This document shows positions 1 through 11,536 of a stretch of 64,000 nt of DNA, piece after piece. The position numbers and the translations under genes are program-made. This stretch comes from Bog-473 sp963745665 (GTDB lineage: Bacteria > Actinomycetota > Acidimicrobiia > Acidimicrobiales > RAAP-2): assembly GCA_963745665.1 (NCBI GenBank), contig CAVUYE010000003.1, positions 124,001-188,000 of the forward strand, in the 5' to 3' direction. The stretch's first letter is position 1; each line of letters begins with the position of its first letter. Under the pieces are notes generated by a model, which was not told the origin of the DNA, did no database searches, and worked only from the letters and a program-made list of their open reading frames with translations.

Positions 1-1877
1 TTGGTCCCGCCGGCGGGCCCGTTGTTCGGGCTGACGGCGGTGACCGTCGGCGCCGCGTTGTAGGTGTAGGCGTTGGCCAGGGGGGCAGAGGTGCCACCAC
101 CGGTGGTCGAGACGGTCACCGAGACGGTGCCCGAGCCCGACGGGACCACGACGGTCAGCGAGCTCGAGGTGGTCACGTTGACAGAAGTGCCCGCGTTGGA
201 GCCGAAGTCGACGCTGGTCGAGCCCGAGACGAACCCGCTCCCGGCGACGGTGACGGTGTTGGTCCCGCCGGCGGGCCCGTTGTTCGGGGTGACCGAGGTG
301 ACGGTCGGCGCCGCGTTGTAGGTGTACTGGTCACTGGGTGCGTTGACGGGCGAGGTGCCGTTGGGGGTGGTCACGGTGACGTCCACCGTGCCGGTCCCCG
401 ACGGGGCGATGACCGTGAGGCTGGTGGCGGTGACGCTGCTGATCGAGGTGCCCGGGTTCGAGGTCCCGAAGTCGACGGCGCTGGCACCGGTGAAGCCCGT
501 TCCGCTGACCGTGACACTGTTGGTCCCGCCGGCGGGCCCGTTGTTCGGGCTGACGGCGGTGACCGTCGGCGCCGCGTTGTAGGTGTAGGCGTTGGCCAGG
601 GGGGCAGAGGTGCCACCACCGGTGGTCGAGACGGTCACCGAGACGGTGCCCGAGCCCGACGGGACCACGACGGTCAGCGAGCTCGAGGTGGTCACGTTGA
701 CAGAAGTGCCCGCGTTGGAGCCGAAGTCGACGCTGGTCGAGCCCGAGACGAACCCGCTCCCGGCGACGGTGACGGTGTTGGTCCCGCCGGCGGGCCCGTT
801 GTTCGGGGTGACCGAGGTGACGGTCGGCGCCGTGTTGTAGGTGTACTGGTCACTGGGTGCGTTGACGGGCGAGGTGCCGTTGGGGGTGGTCACGGTGACG
901 TCCACCGTGCCGGTCCCCGACGGGGCGATGACCGTGAGGCTGGTGGCGGTGACGCTGCTGATCGAGGTGCCCGGGTTCGAGGTCCCGAAGTCGACGGCGC
1001 TGGCACCGGTGAAGCCCGTTCCGGCGACCGTGACACTGTTGGTCCCGCCGGCGGGCCCGTTGTTCGGGCTGACGGCGGTGACCGTCGGCGCCGCGTTGTA
1101 GGTGTAGGCGTTGGCCAGGGGGGCAGAGGTGCCACCACCGGTGGTCGAGACGGTCACCGAGACGGTGCCCGAGCCCGACGGGACCACGACGGTCAGCGAG
1201 CTCGAGGTGGTCACGTTGACAGAAGTGCCCGCGTTGGAGCCGAAGTCGACGCTGGTCGAGCCCGAGACGAACCCGCTCCCGGCGACGGTGACGGTGTTGG
1301 TCCCGCCGGCGGGCCCGTTGTTCGGGGTGACCGAGGTGACGGTCGGCGCCGCGTTGTAGGTGTACTGGTCACTGGGTGCGTTGACGGGCGAGGTGCCGTT
1401 GGGGGTGGTCACGGTGACGTCCACCGTGCCGGTCCCCGACGGGGCGATGACCGTGAGGCTGGTGGCGGTGACGCTGCTGATCGAGGTGCCCGGGTTCGAG
1501 GTCCCGAAGTCGACGGCGCTGGCACCGGTGAAGCCCGTTCCGCTGACCGTGACACTGTTGGTCCCGCCTGCGGGCCCGTTGTTCGGGGTGACGGCGGTGA
1601 CCGTCGGCGCCGCGTTGTAGGTGTAGGCGTTGGCCAGGGGGGCAGAGGTGCCACCACCGGTGGTCGAGACGGTCACCGAGACGGTGCCCGAGCCCGACGG
1701 GACCACGACGGTCAGCGAGCTCGAGGTGGTCACGTTGACAGAAGTGCCCGCGTTGGAGCCGAAGTCGACGCTGGTCGAGCCCGAGACGAACCCGCTCCCG
1801 GCGACGGTGACGGTGTTGGTCCCGCCGGCGGGCCCGTTGTTCGGGGTGACCGAGGTGACGGTCGGTGCCGTGGCGCC
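1..1877. repeat. 519-bp tandem repeat, about 3.6 copies
   Basis: The same sequence recurs with a period of 519 bp (for example copies beginning at 1, 520, 1039 and 1558). Only a handful of single-base differences separate the copies. Each unit encodes 173 residues, that is two IPT/TIG domains of about 86-87 residues, on the minus strand. The array continues past the left edge, so the true copy number is unknown. Such identity implies recent amplification or gene conversion, and a risk of assembly collapse. Confidence 0.95.
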
Positions 1878-3598
1878 AGAACACGTCGGGCACGAGATCG
1901 CGGTGGCTGACTCGACTGAGTTGACGAGCTGGTAGGTGAGACCGTTGTTGTACGTGCCGCTTCCACCGTCGGTCCCGTAGGTGCTCTGCGTCAAGGTGAG
2001 GTTGGGCTCGTCGACGTAGACGTTGCACGGGCTACAGGTCACCGTGGGCATGACGAAGCCGCCGCTGATCGTGCCTTGGCTGAGCGTGCAGTTGGCGATC
2101 GGTCCGGGGCTCGTGGTGTTCGCCCCGCCGCTGGTGCCGCATGCATAGCCGGCCGGAGTGACGGTGATGGTGTTGGTCGCCGGCGACGCCTTGACGGCGC
2201 TGGCCCTGGTCGAGCCGACCCAGACCGCCGGGGCCGGGATGGCGACGGCCGACGCGGGGGCCGGCCCGATCGGCGGGGCGAAGCCCGGGGCGCCTGTGGA
2301 TCCCGCTCCCCACCAGTTACAGGTGCTGCAGCTGTTGAGGGTGACGGTGTCTCCCGGAGCCGTCGTCCCCGAGGTGAACGTGGCCGTGGCCGGGTCCGGA
2401 GTCGGGTCGTTGGCGTAGGAGATCTGCAAGGTGGCCGCGAGGTAGCTGTCAGGAGGGCTGCCCGACTGCGCCGTCAGGGCCGACACGCTGCAGTCGACGT
2501 ACCCGGCGTCGGTCTCGGCCTGTGATGGTGGGCAGGTCGCGGTCGGGGTCGGTGCCGTAGTACGCCGGCGTCCCCCCAGACCCCGCAACGACGCACAAGC
2601 CGGGCGAGACCGGGCATCCACCGCTCGTGCTCGGCCCCGACTCGGGCAGCTGGTACCCCGGTGCGGGGGCGTTGTAGGTCGAAGTCGACGTGTCCGAGTA
2701 GCCGTTGGCGCCCGACCAGCCGAGCCACTCCTCGTTGCCGCCGTCCCCGCCCGGCCCCGTCCCGGTGACGTTGGCCGCCGGGGGCGCTCCCAGCGACTCG
2801 AGCATCGGCGACGTCGTGCCCAGGCCCGTAAGACCGGTACACGCCGTCGGGATCGCCGTTCCGCCCGAGGGGAGGCTTGTACTCGTGCCGGCGACGGCGC
2901 CTTGGATGTAGGCGCTCGCCCCCGGTGGCGCTCCGCTGTTCTCCACCCCGGTGCCGCTGAAGCGTACAGCTGCCCGTGCCGAACCAGTACCACTGGTTGG
3001 CCGTCGCCGTGGCCGACTTCCCGGACCCGGTGGTGACCGTCACGTTGTAGACGTCCCCGACGGTCTCGGTGCCGATCGCCGGCACCAAGGCCTGGATCTC
3101 GGTGCTCGACTCAACGGTGAAGGATGTGGACGCGGTGGTGGCGAAGTCGACCACCGTCGCGCCGATGAAGTTGGTCCCTTGGATGATGATCGTCGTGCCG
3201 CCGCCGGTCGGGGCATTGCCGCCGTAGAGGTCGGTGACCGTCGGTGCAGCCTCATAGGTGAAGGTGGCGGTCGAGGTTGAGGGGCCGAACGAGTTCGTGA
3301 CGGTGATGTTGACCGTGCCGTACCCCGGTGACGCCAGGGGCGAAGTCGGCGACGTGACGACGATCTTGGTTGCGGAGTCAGAGGTGACGGTGCCAGCGGC
3401 CCCCCCGAAGCTGACCGTGGACGTGAGCATATTCGTGCCGACGAGCGTCACCTTGGTGCCGCCGGTCGGCGGCCCCCCACCGCCGGTCACCGAGGTGATC
3501 GTGGGGATCCCGGTGTTGGCGGCTCCCGAGGGGCCAACACCGACGACGGTTAACGCCCCCCCGAGGGTGCCCAGAAACAGGGCCATCCCCAGGGCCAT
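1..3598 (-). CDS. Secreted IPT/TIG-repeat surface protein, runs off the left edge, two frame breaks
   Basis: The protein starts at an ATG at 3598 with a hydrophobic signal-like stretch (ALFLGTLGGALTVVG), followed by IPT/TIG immunoglobulin-like domains with the typical PTVTSVTPNNGP and GGTxVTVxGTGF patterns. After a Cys-containing middle part (about 2560-1870) it continues as near-identical pairs of TIG domains to position 1 and beyond. The reading frame breaks twice, near 2955-2970 and between about 2540 and 2577 (next to a run of six G on the coding strand). From there the frame is open to the window edge. IPT/TIG domains in bacteria occur in cell-surface and adhesion proteins; the ligand cannot be told. 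No good ribosome binding site precedes 3598, and an in-frame stop lies about 18 codons upstream. The breaks may be sequencing errors or decay. Confidence 0.75.
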
Positions 3599-3734
3599 CT
3601 TCGAGAATCCGACTCGCGGGACGCATGCTGCGGAATGACCTCACAGGCTTTCCCTCCCCATTCGTACTTCTGGCCTCACATCGGTGGACGATGCCCTAAA
3701 CCTGGCTGCGTGCCATGACTCCTATACCCCTATT

Positions 3735-3779
3735 TCACAAATCCACATCAATTTTGATTCACAAATTCACATCAATTTA
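3735..3779. promoter_or_regulatory. AT-rich 21-bp direct repeat upstream of the IPT/TIG gene
   Basis: Two copies of a 21-bp motif (TTCACAAAT, one variable base, then CACATCAATTT) start at 3735 and 3759, 24 bp apart and with one mismatch. They lie about 140 bp upstream of the 3598 start in an unusually AT-rich patch. The arrangement looks like a tandem regulator-binding site, but no regulator can be named. Confidence 0.4.
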
Positions 3780-4225
3780 AGCTGGTGCGACTATACGCCC
3801 TTTCGTTGGTTCCGTGGCCATGAGACAGTCCCCGGTTATGGCCAGCTGAGGTCCCCGCTGGTGCCGACGAGAAGGCGAGTGGTCCACCTCCGTTCGAGGA
3901 GATGGAGGTGTCCTTCGCCGACGAGGACACGGTCTCCTCGATCAGCTCTGCGACGGTGAAACGTCACGACGAAGAGGACCATTCGCCTGGAAGTTGGGTG
4001 GCGCGGGGACGCTCGCATCAGGCATCGGGCGTTGCGCCAGGTTCGTCCTTGCGCGTAGAGCGGCCAGTTGGTGACAGATGGGGCGTGCAGATCGTCGATG
4101 AGACCGACACGAGCCGGATGCGCGGTGCTGCGGCCGTTGATCAGTCAGGGATCGGGTGAGAGTCTCCGTGGGTAAGACGGTTGTTAGGCCAGCGTGTCGA
4201 TGGTTAATTCGACAACCATCGAAGA
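3780..4225. other. Intergenic region, no gene recognised
   Basis: Short open frames exist on both strands, but none has a recognisable domain, a ribosome binding site or actinobacterial codon bias. It separates the two large surface-protein genes. Confidence 0.5.
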
Positions 4226-7200
4226 TCAAAACCCAGTGGCCGCAATGATCGAACCATTTAGATTCGTGCCCGACATATCGCCGTCGTTGGGCGCATCACC
4301 GTACTGATCTACAGTCCCGTTCGCCGAAGCGATCCAGTAGCCGGCCCCGTCCGATGTGGTGAAGATGGCGGTTGCCGGATTGAAGCCGCCGAAGGCACCC
4401 GCGGCATCGCCGTAGTTCCCTGCATCGCCGTAGTTGTAGACGGTGCCGTCGGCCGTGAGGATCCAATAGCCACCGCCGTTGGGTGTTCTGACCGCCGAGG
4501 TCACCGGGGACCCGGTGTTCCCCGGTGCCCCGTAATAGGAGGCGTCGCCAAACGTGTAGACGGTCCCGGTCTTGGTGACGAGCCAGTATCCGTTGCCGCT
4601 GGCGTCAGGCATCACTGCGACGGCTGCGCCCGAGCAGCCTCCGATGCCGGGGCACGAACCGGCGAAATGGGCGTCACCGAAGGCGAACACGCCACCGTCG
4701 GAAGCCACCATGAAGTAGCCGCCATCGTCGTTGGAGGGCACCATGCCAACGATGGGGGCATTGAGGCTGTTGGGCAGGCCCGAGCCGGCCGGGTGGAGCC
4801 CGAGTCCGGGGATAGAGCCGTAGTACTGGGTGTCGCCGTAGGCGAAGACACCTCCGTCGGAGGCATCGAGCCAGTAGCCACCCTTATCTGCGGTGGGGAC
4901 GATGCCGACCACCGGGCGTTGGAGCTTGAGGCTCCCGGTCGAGCCGTAGAACTGGGCCGAGCCGAAGCTGAAGATCCCGCCGTCTGAGCCAACGAGCCAG
5001 TAGCCGTGAGTTGGCGTGGGCGGCGGCGGCGGGGTGGCGGGGGCGGGGACGGCGGTGCACTCACATCTAAGGTTGTCGTGCCTGACGATGCTGAGATGTT
5101 TGAGTCGCCAGAGTAGGTGGCGGTGATCGTGTCGTTGCCGGCTGGTGCATTGGTTGCGGTGCAGCTGGCGGACCCCGACACGAGGCCCGAGGTGGTGCAA
5201 AGTGCGGTGGATCCGGCGGCGAAGCTCACCGTTCCCGTCGGGCTGCCGGACCCCGAAATGACCGTGGTCGAGTACGTGACCGACGAGCCAGCGGTGGTCG
5301 ACGTGGGATTGACAGTGGCCGACGTTGTCGACGGGTAGGTCACGGCCAGTGGACCGCTCCCAACGGAGCCGGCGTAGGTGGAATCACCTGAATACGTGGC
5401 GTACACCCTGCCGGTGCCAACAGGTGCATCGGACGCGTCGCAGCTCGCCGATCCCGAGACCAAGGACGAGGTGCACAGCGTCTTGGGGCCGACGGTGAAG
5501 CTCACCGTCCCCGATGGTGTACCGACTCCCGACTGGGGAGCGACGGTTGCCGAGTAGCTGACCGAACCGCTCGGAACTGACGCGGTGGGATGAGCCGACG
5601 CAGTCACCGTGGTCGGGGACAACGTCGACTGGAAACTAAAGACCGTCGCCCCCCCGTCGCTAGCCGCTCCACCGCAAGGATCGCCCACCGCCGCTGTTGT
5701 CCCGCTGCCGGAGAGTGCCACCGACGTGCCGAAGGTCGACCGAGTTCGCGGGAACTGTGAGGCGTGTTCCCGAAGACCACGAGCTACCCTGGAAGTTGTA
5801 GAGGGTGGCGGTGCCTGGGCCCGGTCCTGCTTGACACGTATTCGGGTTCCCCTGGGGGTCCCCCACGATCGCGTTGATGCCGCCCGAGGACAGCGCTATG
5901 GACGTACCGAACGCCACCGAGCCCGCAGGGGCGGTGAGCGGCGTCCCGTTGGACCACGATCCGCCGCTCTGACTGAAGACGTTCGCCGCACCGGTGCCCG
6001 AGCCTCCTGTCGGGTCGCCGACGATTGCATCGACCCCGGTAAACGGCAGAGCGACGGAGGTCCCGAATGCCGACGAACCGGTCGGGGTCGGAAGTGGGGT
6101 CCCACCAGACCAGGCTCCGTTTGCGTCGCTATACGCGGTCACGGCACCGGTGCCGGAGCCCCCGATGGGATCCCCGACGAGTGCCGTCGTCCCGTCGCCG
6201 GACAGGGCGACCGATGTGCCGAACGCGGCCGCCGTCGTCGGGACCACGAGGGGCGTCCCGGCGGACCATGACCCGCCGGCATAAGTGAAGACGGTGGCTT
6301 CTCCGGGGCCCGAAAATGGGCCACAAGCGACAGTCCCCGGACCGGTACCCGGGCCGCCACAGGGGTCCCCGACGATCGCCGTCGTCCCGTTGGCGGATAT
6401 CGCCACCGAGGTGCCGAAACTCAACCCATCTGCGGGCGCGGTGAGTGCGGTACCAGGCGACCACGTCGTCCCGTTGTACGTGTAGGCAGTCGCCGCGCCG
6501 GCGGGCGCAGTTCCGGAATCCCCGACGATGGCCGTTGTCCCGCTCGCCGAAAGCGCGACCGACGAGCCGAACGAGTTGGGTGAAGCAAGTGGGGTGAGCG
6601 CGGTCCCTGCGGAGAGCAATGTTCCGTTGTAGCCGTAGATGGACGCAGCGCCGGTGAATGAGCCTCCCCCAAAGGGGTCTCCCGCGAGCAGAGTGGAACC
6701 GCTCGTCGACAGGGCGACCGCATTACCGAACGAATACGCGGTAGCCGGGGGAGTCGCTCCCGTTCCCAGACTCCAGAGGCTCCCGTTCGAGGTGTACGTG
6801 GTCACCCACCCAAGGCCGTTACCGCCGGTCGGATCCCCGACCAGCGCCGAGGAGCCGTCGTAGGACAGTGCCACCGAGGTGCCGAACGTGAGAGTGCCGT
6901 CGGGCGGACTGAGAAGGTTAGCGCCGGACCATATCGTGCCGCTCAGCGTGTAGATGTTGGCTGTCCCCGTGCCGCCTTGACCGCCCGTGGGATCCCCGAC
7001 CAGGGCCGTGGACCCGGCTCCAGTTAGCGCCACCGAAGTCCCGAATGCGGCCGGGGCGCTCGGCGGGGACAGCGAGACAGACCCCCCCCATGCACCGGCG
7101 CTGAGCGTCTCAATCGTCGCAGCGCCGGTCCCCCCGCACCACCGGTGGGGTCGCCGACCAGCGCAGTGGTGCCGGTGCCGGAGAGCGCGACTGAGGTCGC

Positions 7201-8085
7201 AAATGCCTTCGCATGGCTGGGTTGCACGAGCATGCTTCTGGTTCCCCACGATGATCCGCTGTAGGAGTACGCGATGCCGTGAGCCCCTGAGCTCGCGGTC
7301 GGATCACCTACCAGTGCGGTAGAACCGCTGCTGGAGAGCGCCACCGAGGCACCGAAGGTCCTGGAGGTGTTCGGGGAAGCCAACGACACCACAGTCGACC
7401 ACCCGGTGCCGGTAAATACGGTGGCTGCACCGCTGCCAATTGCGTCAGTAGCCTCCGGATCGCCGACCAGCGCGGTGGAGCCGTCGTTGGAGAGCGCCAC
7501 CGAAGTGCCGAACACATCAGCTGTGGCCGGCACGGTGAGCGCAGTTCCTGCAGACCACGAGCTCCCGCTGAAGGTATAGACGGTTGCCGCCCCGAGCCCT
7601 CCCGCACCGCCGTCGGGGTCGCCGACGAGCGCCGTCGTTCCGGCACCTGACAGGGCAACCGAGGATCCGAACGCCGAGCTCGAAGCCGGAGGAGCAAGGG
7701 CTGTGCCGGCGGACCATGACCCATTGGCGAAGGTGTAGACGGTCGCCGCACCGGTGAATCCCGCACCACCGGTGGGATCGCCTACGAGTGCGGTGGTGCC
7801 GTTCGATGATGTAGCGATCACCGTCCCGAATTCAGAGGCAGTTGTTGGTGGCACCAGGCTGGCCAGCTGAATGAAGGCCGGGGTGGAACTGGCCGCACCG
7901 GCGACCGTGCTCGAGACAGCGACTCCGCCAACGAACAGGGCCGAAAGAGCCAGGAGAAGTGCCATCGGGAGCCCCGCCAACGTCCAGCCTCGATGCCATG
8001 ACCGGCCAGACAAGAGCCCGAAATGACCCGAACAACTCCTGCGACCCGCTCGGTCGCTTGGTCGTCTGGGCGCATGCAAAATCAT
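4226..8085 (-). CDS. Secreted FG-GAP / Ig-like / GYW-repeat surface protein, three frame breaks
   Basis: The start is the ATG at 8085, preceded by a good ribosome binding site (AAGAGGAG, 5 bases away). The N-terminus is Arg-rich and followed by a hydrophobic segment (ALLLALSALFVGG), a likely signal peptide. Then come 14 units of about 52 residues of the form FGTSVALSxxGTTALVGDP...GAAxVYxxxGxxW, which resemble FG-GAP beta-propeller repeats; 14 would fit two seven-bladed propellers. Two Ig-like domains (GTVSFxxGxxxLC...ATYSGDS) follow, then a Pro-rich linker and six GYWLVxSDGGIFxFGDAxxYG units typical of actinobacterial wall proteins. The frame breaks at a C-run at 7130-7135, near 5734, and around 5024-5062; the protein pattern resumes in register each time. 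About 1,286 residues if repaired. Probably exported and wall- or surface-associated. Confidence 0.75.
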
Positions 8086-8352
8086 GGTTGCTCCTCTTGG
8101 GACGGTCCGCCAGCCCCCCGTTCGACACCAGGGGGGAAGAAAGTATGGCAAATGTTTGGGACCGAGGGCTAGCGCGGTCGGGGCGGTCCAGCAAAAGAAT
8201 TCACCGGGGGAGACGTCCGGCCAAAAATACCCTCCCATCAGGTCTTTCACCCGAAGGACGGCCCAGCCAAGCGGAATGCTGACACCCGAGATCGACGGGC
8301 ACAGCGAATCGGGACTTGTGCCTGTTCTACATTCCCAGGAGCCGGCGCTCTC

Positions 8353-9624
8353 TCAGCCCGCCGACGTGGTTCCGGGGAAGCGGACACCGCGCTGCCTTGG
8401 CAGGGTCTCTGCAATTCGACAGAAAGCAGCGATGGTCTCTCTTGCCGACATGAGCCCCAGTCGCTCTGCGGCGCGCGGGTCGGGACGGGGCGGTGGCCTT
8501 TCGACGAGGCCCTCAAGCGTCCTGGCGAGATCCTGGGGATCACCGGCGCGAAAGAGCCGGACCCAGGCCTCACCTGTTAGTCGGCGAGAAAGGTCCTTAT
8601 CATGGTCGGACACGATGAGGGACAAGCCGTATCGGGCCGCGTCGAACACTGTTCCAATCTCCTCGGGCCACCCTGGCGTGCGAGTCACGAGAGCGCCGTC
8701 ACTGGCCGCGTAGATTCGACGAAGCTCGCTCTCGGCGACCGAGCCGGCCAAATTCACCACCCTTCCAGCGCCGCACGCGATGGCCGGTTCCAGCTCCGAA
8801 GGCCTCACCGGAATACCGCAGACGACCAGCGCTACCGGTCGTCTGAGGAGTTCGAGAGCCCGCTTTACCGTGTCTATGTCCCTATACGGCCACCATCCGC
8901 CAACCATTGCCACAACGAATTCGGTGTCGGCTATTCCGAGCTCGCGGCGGGCCGGGCGCCGTTCGTCTTCGCTTATGTACATGCTCGGATCGGCCACGGT
9001 GAATGACCGTACGATGACGAGGCGATCTGGGTGGCGTTGCTTGGTGGTGGACTCGATCGCCGCATTTGTGGCGATTACGGCAATGCGACGCCCGCTCCGT
9101 GCAAAGATCTTCTCCAATGCACGCAGGCACACGCCTTCCGGAACCCCTTTGTAGTGAACGAATCGCAGGTGCGGAGTCCTCGAAAGACCGGCCGCAGTTG
9201 CGGCCAGGCCCTGGCTCGCGGTCAAGATGACGGTGGCCTCGACATCTTCACCAGCTACTCGGGTCGCCGTACGCAAGGCCGCAACTTCCGCCAAGCACCG
9301 CGATGCATAACGAACGCGACCAGGAAGATCTGACCTCGGGGCTACCCGGTAGGCCAAACTCTGCATCGGCTTGAGGAATCTTGACGCCCACAGCGACACT
9401 CGGGCCAAGAGTCCAACCGGCCGATCGACGATGAGGGCCCCGGTCGCAGAAAGAGAGCTACGTACCTGGGGGTGCACTCCGTGCACTGCGACGGCAATGG
9501 GGTCATATCCAGCGGCGGTCGCCCCGTTGCAGAGTCGAACCAAATTATCTCCCCAGTGTCCCGCAGCGCCGTTGGCGAAGTTCTCTATGAGACTGACCCG
9601 GGGACGGGCGATGACAGCAGTCAC
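8353..9624 (-). CDS. Glycosyltransferase, GT4-like
   Basis: A 423-residue protein with the two-domain shape of GT-B enzymes. The C-terminal half carries the nucleotide-sugar-binding pattern (VAMVGGWWPYRDIDTV, then a late LVTRTPGWPEEIGTVFDAARYG with the acidic residues of an EX7E-like motif). It would transfer a sugar from an activated donor in glycan assembly. It stands alone with about 250 bp of non-coding sequence on either side. The acceptor and sugar cannot be predicted. Confidence 0.7.
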   Translation of the reverse strand: MTAVIARPRVSLIENFANGAAGHWGDNLVRLCNGATAAGYDPIAVAVHGVHPQVRSSLSATGALIVDRPVGLLARVSLWASRFLKPMQSLAYRVAPRSDLPGRVRYASRCLAEVAALRTATRVAGEDVEATVILTASQGLAATAAGLSRTPHLRFVHYKGVPEGVCLRALEKIFARSGRRIAVIATNAAIESTTKQRHPDRLVIVRSFTVADPSMYISEDERRPARRELGIADTEFVVAMVGGWWPYRDIDTVKRALELLRRPVALVVCGIPVRPSELEPAIACGAGRVVNLAGSVAESELRRIYAASDGALVTRTPGWPEEIGTVFDAARYGLSLIVSDHDKDLSRRLTGEAWVRLFRAGDPQDLARTLEGLVERPPPRPDPRAAERLGLMSARETIAAFCRIAETLPRQRGVRFPGTTSAG

Positions 9625-9901
9625 CGTTCCCTCAACGTTTCACAGGTTCGAAGGTGACAGCTTTGGAGCCGGCTAGAACCGCCTCGCAGGAGAGGACGGA
9701 CTGCCCGTTCGCGGGCGTCAGCACATTTCCACTCGATACGACCCTCCGTATTCTTCCGGACCACATCGGCGCCATTCCCACGAGGCTCGAGAGACCAATT
9801 TAAGCTAGAGAAGCCACCACTAGGCCACCTGGTCAAGAAGGCTCCGCGTCCACGATCACGGTCCGCCCGACCACTATCTTCGCCCTCAAATACCCGTGTC
9901 C

Positions 9902-10560
9902 TCAAGCGGTCAATGCAACGGCCGCGGCGAACGCCTGAGATGGTGTCATCCATCCGAGCGTCTGTCGAGGCCTGGCGTTGAGTGAGCAGGCGACGGCGTC
10001 GAGGTCTCGCTGGGTGCAGGCGCTGAGGTCAGAGGACTTGGGCAAGTACGGACCGAGCAATCCGTTCGTGTTCTCGTTCGATCCGCGTTGCCATGGGCTC
10101 TTCGGATTGCAGAAGTAAGTCTGCACTCCGGTCTCGACAGTGAACTCCGCGTGCTCGGCCATCTCCTTGCATTGGTCCCAGGTGATGGACCGACGGAGCT
10201 GGGCCGGCAGGGTGAGAATGTGCTTGGCGATGGCCTCGCGCGCTGCCTCGGCACCGTGGCCGTTGGGAAGCTTGAGCAAGATGACGTATCGACTGTGGCG
10301 CTCGACCAGGGTGCCGATCGAGGTCATCTTCTTGCCGAAGATCAGGTCGCCCCTCCCAGTGGCCGGGCACCGCCCGATACTTCACCTCGGCCGGGGGTTC
10401 GGAGATCATCACGATGTTGCGAATCTGCCCTTGACCCACCTTGCCCTTGGTGTAGGCGTTGGCCTGACGCATTGCCCGGCCGGTTCTCAGGCAGCTGCGG
10501 AGCTCCGCACAGCGGCTCTGGACGAACTGGTAGTCATTTGGCAACACCGCTCGGGAGTTT
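9902..10560 (-). pseudogene. IS30-family transposase relic
   Basis: The C-terminal two thirds of an IS30 transposase are readable: RTGRAMR, QGQIRN, VPGHWEGDLIFGKK (first Asp), ITWDQCKEMAEH (second Asp), SPWQRGSNENTNGLL (Glu) and LNARPRQTLGWMTPSQAF. A one-base gain in a G-run near 10348 shifts the frame between GHWEG and DLIFGKK. The N-terminal helix-turn-helix part is missing; the similarity fades upstream of about 10540. It is therefore an inactive remnant. Confidence 0.75.
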
Positions 10561-10570
10561 TCACGTCGTT

Positions 10571-11536
10571 TCACATCCGATCGCCGCTCTGCAATGCCCA
10601 CGGGGCGAGCTGCTCGAGGTCGCTACCGACGCCCGGGACCCGCGCCCCGCTAGCCTCGGCCCAGCGATCACTATCAGCCAAGAGGGCGGTCAGCAAACCG
10701 GGCTTGACCTCTAGGCCTGCTGAGGTTGCCGCCTTCACAGTGGGACGGTGGTTCACCGTGAACAGGAACAGTTCGCGGTCGCGTCTTCGAGCTCGCACCA
10801 ACAGCGAGCGAATAACGTCTGCGCTCGAACTTGCTTCGCCCGGTGGCTCGAGCATCAGGAGCACACGATCGCTACGCCCGTCGTCCTCGATGACGCACCA
10901 GGTCTGGCCGACCTCGAGAATCTCGACAGGGCTGGGTCGCTCCAAAAACTGCCCAGCCCATGTATTGGGGCTGCTGTATACGAAGTGGGTCGCACCTGCC
11001 CGCAGGGCATCGTGACGTGACATCACGTCGGGCCAGACTGTGGCCCGATCGAGCGGCTTAGGATCGATCACCGGACCGCTCGGAAGAGCCGTGTCTGGCG
11101 TCGAGAAGATGTATGAGCTGGCTGACGACGCACACCCCGCAGCGAGGAGACGGCGACGGCTCGCGTTGTCCTCCGTCACGAAGGCCAACAACACCGCAGC
11201 GCCACGGGACCGCGCGATTCGAACGGACTCGTCGATGACGCGGCTGAAACATCCTTGGCCCCGGCCAGACGGAAGGGTCCATGAGCCGGTCATCACTCCG
11301 GAGACGAACTCACCTCCTCCGTGCAGCCGAGCACACCGGTATGTAACCGCCGATCCTGCAACGAGCTCGCCCCCCCGATGCAGCACGAATAGATCTGCTC
11401 GAGGAGCATCCACCTCGCGCTCGAAAGCCCATTCGTAGGTGGACTCGTCGCCCCAGTGTCCGAAGCACCGGTTCAGGGCGGCGAGGTACTCAGACCGAAT
11501 GCCTTGTGGGTTCAGCCAGAGATCGATGTCGCTCAA
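10571..11536 (-). CDS. GNAT-like N-acetyltransferase
   Basis: A two-part acetyltransferase-like protein. The first half holds a GNAT acetyl-CoA-binding pattern (VMTGSWTLPSGRGQGCFSRV) followed by FVTEDNASRRRLLAAGC, which is usual for GNAT strand 5 and helix 4. I place the start at the TTG at 11536, which overlaps the stop of the deacetylase gene (TTGA), implying translational coupling. An in-frame start at 11605 would instead overlap by 73 bp. It may acylate an amino sugar on the glycan made by this locus, in step with the coupled deacetylase. The substrate is unproven. Confidence 0.65.
   Translation of the reverse strand: MSDIDLWLNPQGIRSEYLAALNRCFGHWGDESTYEWAFEREVDAPRADLFVLHRGGELVAGSAVTYRCARLHGGGEFVSGVMTGSWTLPSGRGQGCFSRVIDESVRIARSRGAAVLLAFVTEDNASRRRLLAAGCASSASSYIFSTPDTALPSGPVIDPKPLDRATVWPDVMSRHDALRAGATHFVYSSPNTWAGQFLERPSPVEILEVGQTWCVIEDDGRSDRVLLMLEPPGEASSSADVIRSLLVRARRRDRELFLFTVNHRPTVKAATSAGLEVKPGLLTALLADSDRWAEASGARVPGVGSDLEQLAPWALQSGDRM

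Noticed and set aside
73..1935. Repeated plus-strand frames of 82-101 residues
   Set aside because: These are antisense shadows of the TIG repeats and occur with the same 519-bp period.
2540..2577. Programmed frameshifting in the TIG protein
   Set aside because: There is no slippery heptamer with a downstream structure that I can identify, and similar breaks occur in unrelated genes, so error or decay is more likely.
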